Source of the DNA: CAZHTS01 sp964535315
GTDB taxonomy: Bacteria > Chloroflexota > Anaerolineae > Anaerolineales > Anaerolineaceae
Assembly (NCBI GenBank): GCA_964535315.1
Contig: CAZHTS010000057.1
Location: 1 to 28,538, forward strand
Length of the DNA: 28,538 nucleotides
Direction: 5' to 3'
The translations under genes were made by a program, and so were the position numbers. Each line of letters opens with the position of its first letter. Positions within the stretch are counted from its first letter, which is position 1. Positions 22,946-28,538 of the stretch are shown piece by piece. Under the pieces are notes generated by a model. That model worked only from the letters and a program-made list of their open reading frames with translations. It was not told the DNA's origin and made no database searches.

Positions 22946-23998
22946 ATGGCAACCCCCGACCGGCCGCAGACCCTGCAACTGACCCGCCCGGCCCCTTACA
23001 CTCTGGGGCTGGGCGTCTTACTGTTGCTGGTCGCCTGGCTGGCCGGCGAGGGGGTGTTGCGCGCCCTCGTGGCGACCGGCGCCGTCCCCCTGCCCGCCTT
23101 TCGCAGCCTGAACGCCGAACTGGATCTGAAACTGGTGCGCCTGGACGAACTCTACCGCACCAACGGGCGCATCGACTGCATCATTCTGGGCAGTTCGCAA
23201 ACCGATCAGGCGCTCGACCCCGAGGTATTTGCCCGCGCCATCGCCGAGGGCGGCGGGCCGGCCATCACCTGTTATAACTTCAGCCTGGGCACACTCACTG
23301 CCTCCCCCGCCGGTACGCTGGCGCACCTGCTGGCGGTGCGTTACCACCCCACCCTGCTGATCTACGGCACCTCGGCGCGCGACTACAGCTCGAAATTCGG
23401 CGAACTCACCCGCCCGCTCAATCAGGACGCCTGGGTGCAATACCAGCTCGGCCAACCCTCGCTGGAAGGCTGGCTGGCCGAACACTCGCTCCTCTATCGC
23501 CAGATGCTCACCTGGCGCACGGCGCTCAACCCCGACTATCAGAAATTTGCCGCCCGCCTGACCGCACAACTGACTCCCTACGGCTACCTGGTTTCACAGC
23601 GTACCAGCCTCGAGGACGACGACACCAACTTCATCCCCGAGTACCGCCCACTGCCCGAAGACCTGGCCGGGTTGGATAAACTGCTGGCGCTGCGCTCCAG
23701 CGGCGTGCAGGTGCTCGTCTTCGAGGTGCCCGTCCATCCAGACTTTCTGAACGCCTACGTCGAGGCCGACCGGCAGGCCTATTTCGACGCCTTCCTGCGT
23801 CCCATCCAGCGCCGCGTGCAAAAACAGGGTGCGCCTTTCTGGGCGACCTACGAACTGCCCGGTTCAATCCTGCCCGACGACGGCTGGAGCGACATGAAAC
23901 ACCTCAACCAGCGCGGCGGCGGGATATTCAGCCGCTGGATGGCCAACCGTACGCTGGACGCCATCCGCTCCGGCGAGATGGCTGACCCCTTCCAATGA
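22946..23998 (+). CDS. Membrane-anchored SGNH-hydrolase-like protein (DltD/AlgJ-like partner of MBOAT)
   Basis: Protein of about 350 residues with one N-terminal signal-anchor helix (about residues 18-40) and an extracytoplasmic domain resembling SGNH/GDSL esterases. The nucleophile block is CIILGSSQTDQAL with probable Ser84; a second block is CYNFSLGTLTASPAG (Asn111); the acid and base are in DMKHLNQRG with Asp316 and His319, giving a complete DxxH triad. It lies 1 bp before an MBOAT acyltransferase gene, the same pairing as DltD/DltB and AlgJ or AlgX/AlgI, where the SGNH protein finishes acyl transfer outside the membrane. I chose ATG 22946; a TTG at 22937 is also possible. Neither has a Shine-Dalgarno, so coupling to dcd (stop at 22936) is likely. 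Family assignment is by motifs; the exact subfamily is not certain. Confidence 0.75.
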   Translation: MATPDRPQTLQLTRPAPYTLGLGVLLLLVAWLAGEGVLRALVATGAVPLPAFRSLNAELDLKLVRLDELYRTNGRIDCIILGSSQTDQALDPEVFARAIAEGGGPAITCYNFSLGTLTASPAGTLAHLLAVRYHPTLLIYGTSARDYSSKFGELTRPLNQDAWVQYQLGQPSLEGWLAEHSLLYRQMLTWRTALNPDYQKFAARLTAQLTPYGYLVSQRTSLEDDDTNFIPEYRPLPEDLAGLDKLLALRSSGVQVLVFEVPVHPDFLNAYVEADRQAYFDAFLRPIQRRVQKQGAPFWATYELPGSILPDDGWSDMKHLNQRGGGIFSRWMANRTLDAIRSGEMADPFQ

Positions 23999-23999
23999 T

Positions 24000-25442
24000 A
24001 TGACGATTCTCTCCTGGCCCTTCCTCGCCTTCGTCGCCGGTTCGCTGGCTGTCTATTACCTGTTGCCGCACCGGGCGCAAAACGTCTGGCTGCTGCTGCT
24101 CTCGTACATCTTTTACGCCAGTTGGGAGCCGGCCCTTTGCCTGCTGCTGGCAGCCACCACCCTGATCAATTATCTACTGGGGAAGACGCTGGAAAAGGAC
24201 GGTAACCGCCGGCGGGCGCTGCTGTGGGGCGGCATCGCCCTCAACATCCTGACGCTGGCCAGCTTGAAAATGGGCGCCAACGGTTACCTGATGCGCCTGC
24301 TCAACGCCCTGGCCGCACCCGCCGGGCTGGAAGCCTTCAATTTTAAAATCCTGCTCCCGCTTGGCTTTTCCTTTTACGTCTTGCAGGCCGTCTCTTACCT
24401 GGTGGATGTCTACCGCCGGCAGATGCCCGCCAGCCGCGACCTGCTCGATTTTGCCGTTTACATGGCCTATTTCCCGCGCATGATCTCTGGCCCCATCGAG
24501 CGCGCCCGCGGTTTCTTGCCACAGCTCGCCCGGCCGCGCCGGGTGGACAACGATACCCTGACGCGCGCCGCCACCCTCATCCTGTTGGGCCTGGTGCGTA
24601 AGATGATCCTGGCCGAAGGCGTGCACGCCGCCATCCAGACCGATTTCTTCCGCCGCCCGGCCGATTTCGCCCGCAGCGACCTGATCCTGGCGCTGGTACT
24701 GTACGGCTTCTGGCTGTATAACGATTTTGCCGGCTACAGCGATATCGTACGCGGCATCAGCCTGTGTTTTGGCATCGAGCTAACCCCCAATTTTCAGCAG
24801 CCCTTCCTGGCGCGCAGCTTCACCGAATTCTGGAACCGCTGGCACATCAGCCTGTCGCACTGGCTGCGCGATTACGTTTTCTTCCCCTTCAGCCGTGCGC
24901 TGCAACGCCGTCTGCCGGGGGCGCGTCGTCCGCTCAACGTGCTGCTCCCGCCGCTGGTCACCATGCTCGCCAGTGGGTTGTGGCATGACTTCGGCGTTTA
25001 CATGCTGGTGTGGGGCGGGCTGCATGGCCTGTATCAGGCGGTCGAACGCGCCGCGGCGCTGCTGCGCCCTGCCGGCGCCGGGCAATCGCAACCCGCCTGG
25101 CGCCAGACGCTCAGCCGCCTGGGCGTCTTTGCCCTGGTCACGCTGGCCTGGGCGCCCTTCGCCACCGGCGGATTTGGCAAGGCGCTGCAATACTGGCAGG
25201 GTCTGTTCAGCGCTCACGGATCGCGCGCCATCAGCCTGCTGGCCGCCGTCGCCCCGCTGGGCTTTTGCCTGGTCTCGCTGCTGATCGACCAGGCGCAATA
25301 TCGCGCCGGCGACGAACTGGTCTTCCTCAAACGGCCGCGCCTGGAGCGCGCCGCGTTGCTGGCAGTGACGTTGCTGGTCTTCCTGCTCTATGCTTTCTGG
25401 AGCCGGAACACGTTAACGACGTTCATTTATCAGGGGTTTTGA
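24000..25442 (+). CDS. MBOAT family O-acyltransferase (AlgI/DltB-like)
   Basis: Polytopic membrane protein of 480 residues, with about 11-12 helices, that moves an acyl group across the membrane onto an extracytoplasmic acceptor. The family signature is strong: FWNRWHISLSHWLRDYVFFP (about residues 277-296), then SGLWHDFGVYMLVWGGLHGLY with conserved His329 and the catalytic His342. The midsection SFYVLQAVSYLVDVYRRQ and YFPRMISGPIERA are also typical of AlgI/DltB proteins. The ATG follows the stop of the SGNH gene by 1 bp, so the two are surely one operon and probably one complex. The acceptor (polysaccharide, lipid or peptidoglycan) and donor cannot be read from sequence. Confidence 0.93.
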   Translation: MTILSWPFLAFVAGSLAVYYLLPHRAQNVWLLLLSYIFYASWEPALCLLLAATTLINYLLGKTLEKDGNRRRALLWGGIALNILTLASLKMGANGYLMRLLNALAAPAGLEAFNFKILLPLGFSFYVLQAVSYLVDVYRRQMPASRDLLDFAVYMAYFPRMISGPIERARGFLPQLARPRRVDNDTLTRAATLILLGLVRKMILAEGVHAAIQTDFFRRPADFARSDLILALVLYGFWLYNDFAGYSDIVRGISLCFGIELTPNFQQPFLARSFTEFWNRWHISLSHWLRDYVFFPFSRALQRRLPGARRPLNVLLPPLVTMLASGLWHDFGVYMLVWGGLHGLYQAVERAAALLRPAGAGQSQPAWRQTLSRLGVFALVTLAWAPFATGGFGKALQYWQGLFSAHGSRAISLLAAVAPLGFCLVSLLIDQAQYRAGDELVFLKRPRLERAALLAVTLLVFLLYAFWSRNTLTTFIYQGF

Positions 25443-25444
25443 GA

Positions 25445-25450
25445 TACAAT
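25445..25450 (+). promoter_or_regulatory. Possible -10 box before the acyl-AMP ligase gene
   Basis: TACAAT at 25445-25450 lies in the 29-bp gap between the MBOAT stop and the ligase start. The -35 position (TTCATT, 17-nt spacing) is poor. It might provide extra transcription of the last two genes inside a longer operon. Confidence 0.3.
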
Positions 25451-25471
25451 AGCCCCGACAAAAGGACTGCT

Positions 25472-27163
<1,692 letters not shown>

Positions 27164-27180
27164 ACATCAAGGAGAACCAC

Positions 27181-28536
27181 ATGACCTTTCCTGAGCAGTT
27201 TGTCTGGGGCGCGGCCACGGCCGCCTATCAAATTGAGGGCGCCACCTTTGAAGACGGCAAAGGGCCATCCATATGGGACATGTTCTGCCGCAAAGACGGC
27301 GCCGTGTGGCGCGGTCAGAACGGCGACGTGGCCTGCGACCATTACCACCGCTACGCCGAAGACGTGGCCATCATGCAGCAAATCGGCCTGAAGGCCTACC
27401 GGCTGTCGATCTCCTGGCCGCGCCTGCTGCCCAACGGCACCGGCCGGCCCAACCCCAAAGGGCTGGATTTCTACGACCGGTTGGTCGACGCCCTGCTGGC
27501 GGCCGGCATCACCCCGTACGTGACCCTGTTCCACTGGGATTATCCCTACGACCTGTACTGCCAGGGTGGCTGGCTCAACCCGGCCAGCCCGGACTGGTTT
27601 GCGGCCTACACCCGCCTGGTGGCCGGCCGCCTGGGCGACCGGGTGCAGCACTGGATGACGCTCAACGAACCGCAGTGCTTCATCGGTCTGGGACACGGCG
27701 AAGGCCGGCACGCCCCCGGCGACAAACTGGGGCTGGCCGAGATCCTGCGCGCCGCCTATCATGCCCTGCTGGCTCACGGCCAATCCGTGCAGGAATTGCG
27801 CGCCGTCCGCCCCGACAGCCGCATCGGCATTGCCCCGGTCGGCAGTACCTGCTTCCCCAACACCGAGAGCGCCGCCGACATCGCCGCGGCGCGCCAGATG
27901 ATGTTTGATGGCGCCCGGCGCGACCAGTTCAACAACGCCTGGTGGATGGACCCCATCTTCTTCGGACGCTTCCCCGCCGATTTTATGGCTGCCTACGGCG
28001 ATTTTATGCCGGAGGTCAGCGCCGCCGGGTTGGCGACGATCCACCAACCGCTCGACTTCCTGGGGCTGAATATTTACACCGGGCAGCGGGTGCAGGCCGG
28101 CGCAAACGGCGCACCCGAGCAGATTGAAGAAGCCACCGGCAACCCCATCACCGCCTTCCGCTGGAACGTGTGTCCCGAGTCGTTGTATTGGGGCCCGCGC
28201 TTCTTCTGGGAACGCTACCACTGCCCGATCTACATCACCGAGAACGGCCTGTCCAGCATGGATTGGATTGCCCTGGACGGCCAGGTGCACGATCCGCTGC
28301 GCATCGATCACACCCAACGCTATCTACTCCAGCTCGAGCGCGCCATCCAGGACGGCGTCGATCTGCGCGGTTACTTCCACTGGTCGTTGATGGACAACTT
28401 CGAATGGGCCGAGGGCTACAAGGAGCGTTTCGGCCTGGTGTACGTGGATTACCCCAGCCAGCGGCGCATCCTCAAAGACTCGGCGCGCTGGTACGGCGAG
28501 ATCATCGCCAGCAACGGCGCCCGGCTGCACGGGTAA
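27181..28536 (+). CDS. GH1 beta-glucosidase
   Basis: Glycoside hydrolase family 1 enzyme of 451 residues, cytoplasmic (no signal peptide), expected to cleave beta-glucosides, beta-galactosides or related sugars with retention. The N-terminal signature is FVWGAATAAYQIEGA (about 7-21). The acid/base is Glu163 in TLNEP and the nucleophile Glu354 in ITENG; the sugar-binding region near the C-terminus reads GYFHWSLMDNFEWAEGY. The length is normal, and the TAA ends 2 bp before the window ends. The start is ATG 27181 with AAGGAG 7 nt upstream; an upstream in-frame TTG at 27160 overlaps the ligase stop and is unlikely. It sits 17 bp after the ligase gene and may share its transcript. Confidence 0.96.
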   Translation: MTFPEQFVWGAATAAYQIEGATFEDGKGPSIWDMFCRKDGAVWRGQNGDVACDHYHRYAEDVAIMQQIGLKAYRLSISWPRLLPNGTGRPNPKGLDFYDRLVDALLAAGITPYVTLFHWDYPYDLYCQGGWLNPASPDWFAAYTRLVAGRLGDRVQHWMTLNEPQCFIGLGHGEGRHAPGDKLGLAEILRAAYHALLAHGQSVQELRAVRPDSRIGIAPVGSTCFPNTESAADIAAARQMMFDGARRDQFNNAWWMDPIFFGRFPADFMAAYGDFMPEVSAAGLATIHQPLDFLGLNIYTGQRVQAGANGAPEQIEEATGNPITAFRWNVCPESLYWGPRFFWERYHCPIYITENGLSSMDWIALDGQVHDPLRIDHTQRYLLQLERAIQDGVDLRGYFHWSLMDNFEWAEGYKERFGLVYVDYPSQRRILKDSARWYGEIIASNGARLHG

Positions 28537-28538
28537 AG

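Noticed and set aside
25010..25471. N-terminal extension of the acyl-AMP ligase frame
   Set aside because: It overlaps the MBOAT gene in another frame and is Arg/Ala-rich without homology; ATG 25472 has a good ribosome site and fits the family start.

Overview
The window is a dense, high-GC bacterial chromosome segment. I see 18 protein genes, short intergenic gaps (all under about 150 bp), and no rRNA, tRNA, CRISPR array or insertion sequence. The style of the genes points to the phylum Chloroflexota, probably an Anaerolineae-like lineage. Indications are secreted and membrane proteins with long Thr/Pro linkers, a RodZ-like protein with a TP-rich tail, a DUF1786 protein, a stand-alone methylmalonyl-CoA mutase catalytic subunit and a CapA-type lipoprotein. 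This assignment is inferred from family content, not from a marker tree.

Layout. (1) 98-2512 (-): a secreted, probably right-handed beta-helix surface protein. (2) 2664-3980 (+): a UMF1-type MFS transporter. It converges on (3) 6140-4049 (-), a methylmalonyl-CoA mutase catalytic subunit plus methylmalonyl-CoA epimerase operon, and a strong bidirectional terminator separates the two. (4) 6254-9006 (+): a three-gene operon of a CPA2-type cation/proton antiporter, a small PII-like protein and a DUF1786 protein. (5) 9115-9615 (+): ribosomal protein L9 with its own sigma70-like promoter and a terminator. (6) 9701-12474 (+): a RodZ-like double-HTH membrane protein, probably translated from a leaderless GTG, overlapping rimO by 4 bp. 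(7) 17307-12469 (-): a very large hybrid histidine kinase followed by a small membrane protein whose stop codon interlocks with that of rimO. (8) 18043-17372 (-): a SRAP (YedK/HMCES) abasic-site protein, divergent from (9) 18130-19677 (+), a fused FtcD. (10) 19699-21606 (+): a CapA-like lipoprotein. (11) 21638-22936 (+): dCTP deaminase interrupted by an intact intein that carries an HNH endonuclease motif. (12) 22946-27163 (+): SGNH-hydrolase-like protein, MBOAT O-acyltransferase and a fatty acyl-AMP-ligase-like enzyme. (13) 27181-28536 (+): a GH1 beta-glucosidase ending 2 bp before the window does.

How the genes work together. MutA and the epimerase interconvert methylmalonyl-CoA and succinyl-CoA; the B12-binding subunit must lie elsewhere. 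The antiporter, PII-like protein and DUF1786 protein look like a transporter with a possible small allosteric partner. The SGNH, MBOAT and adenylating enzymes resemble three of the four parts of a Dlt-type export-acylation pathway, with a fatty acyl-AMP ligase where DltA would be and no carrier protein in sight. The most striking single object is the intein placed directly after the catalytic Arg of dCTP deaminase. The SGNH-MBOAT-FAAL set and the antiporter-PII-like-DUF1786 operon are the best candidates for incompletely described systems.
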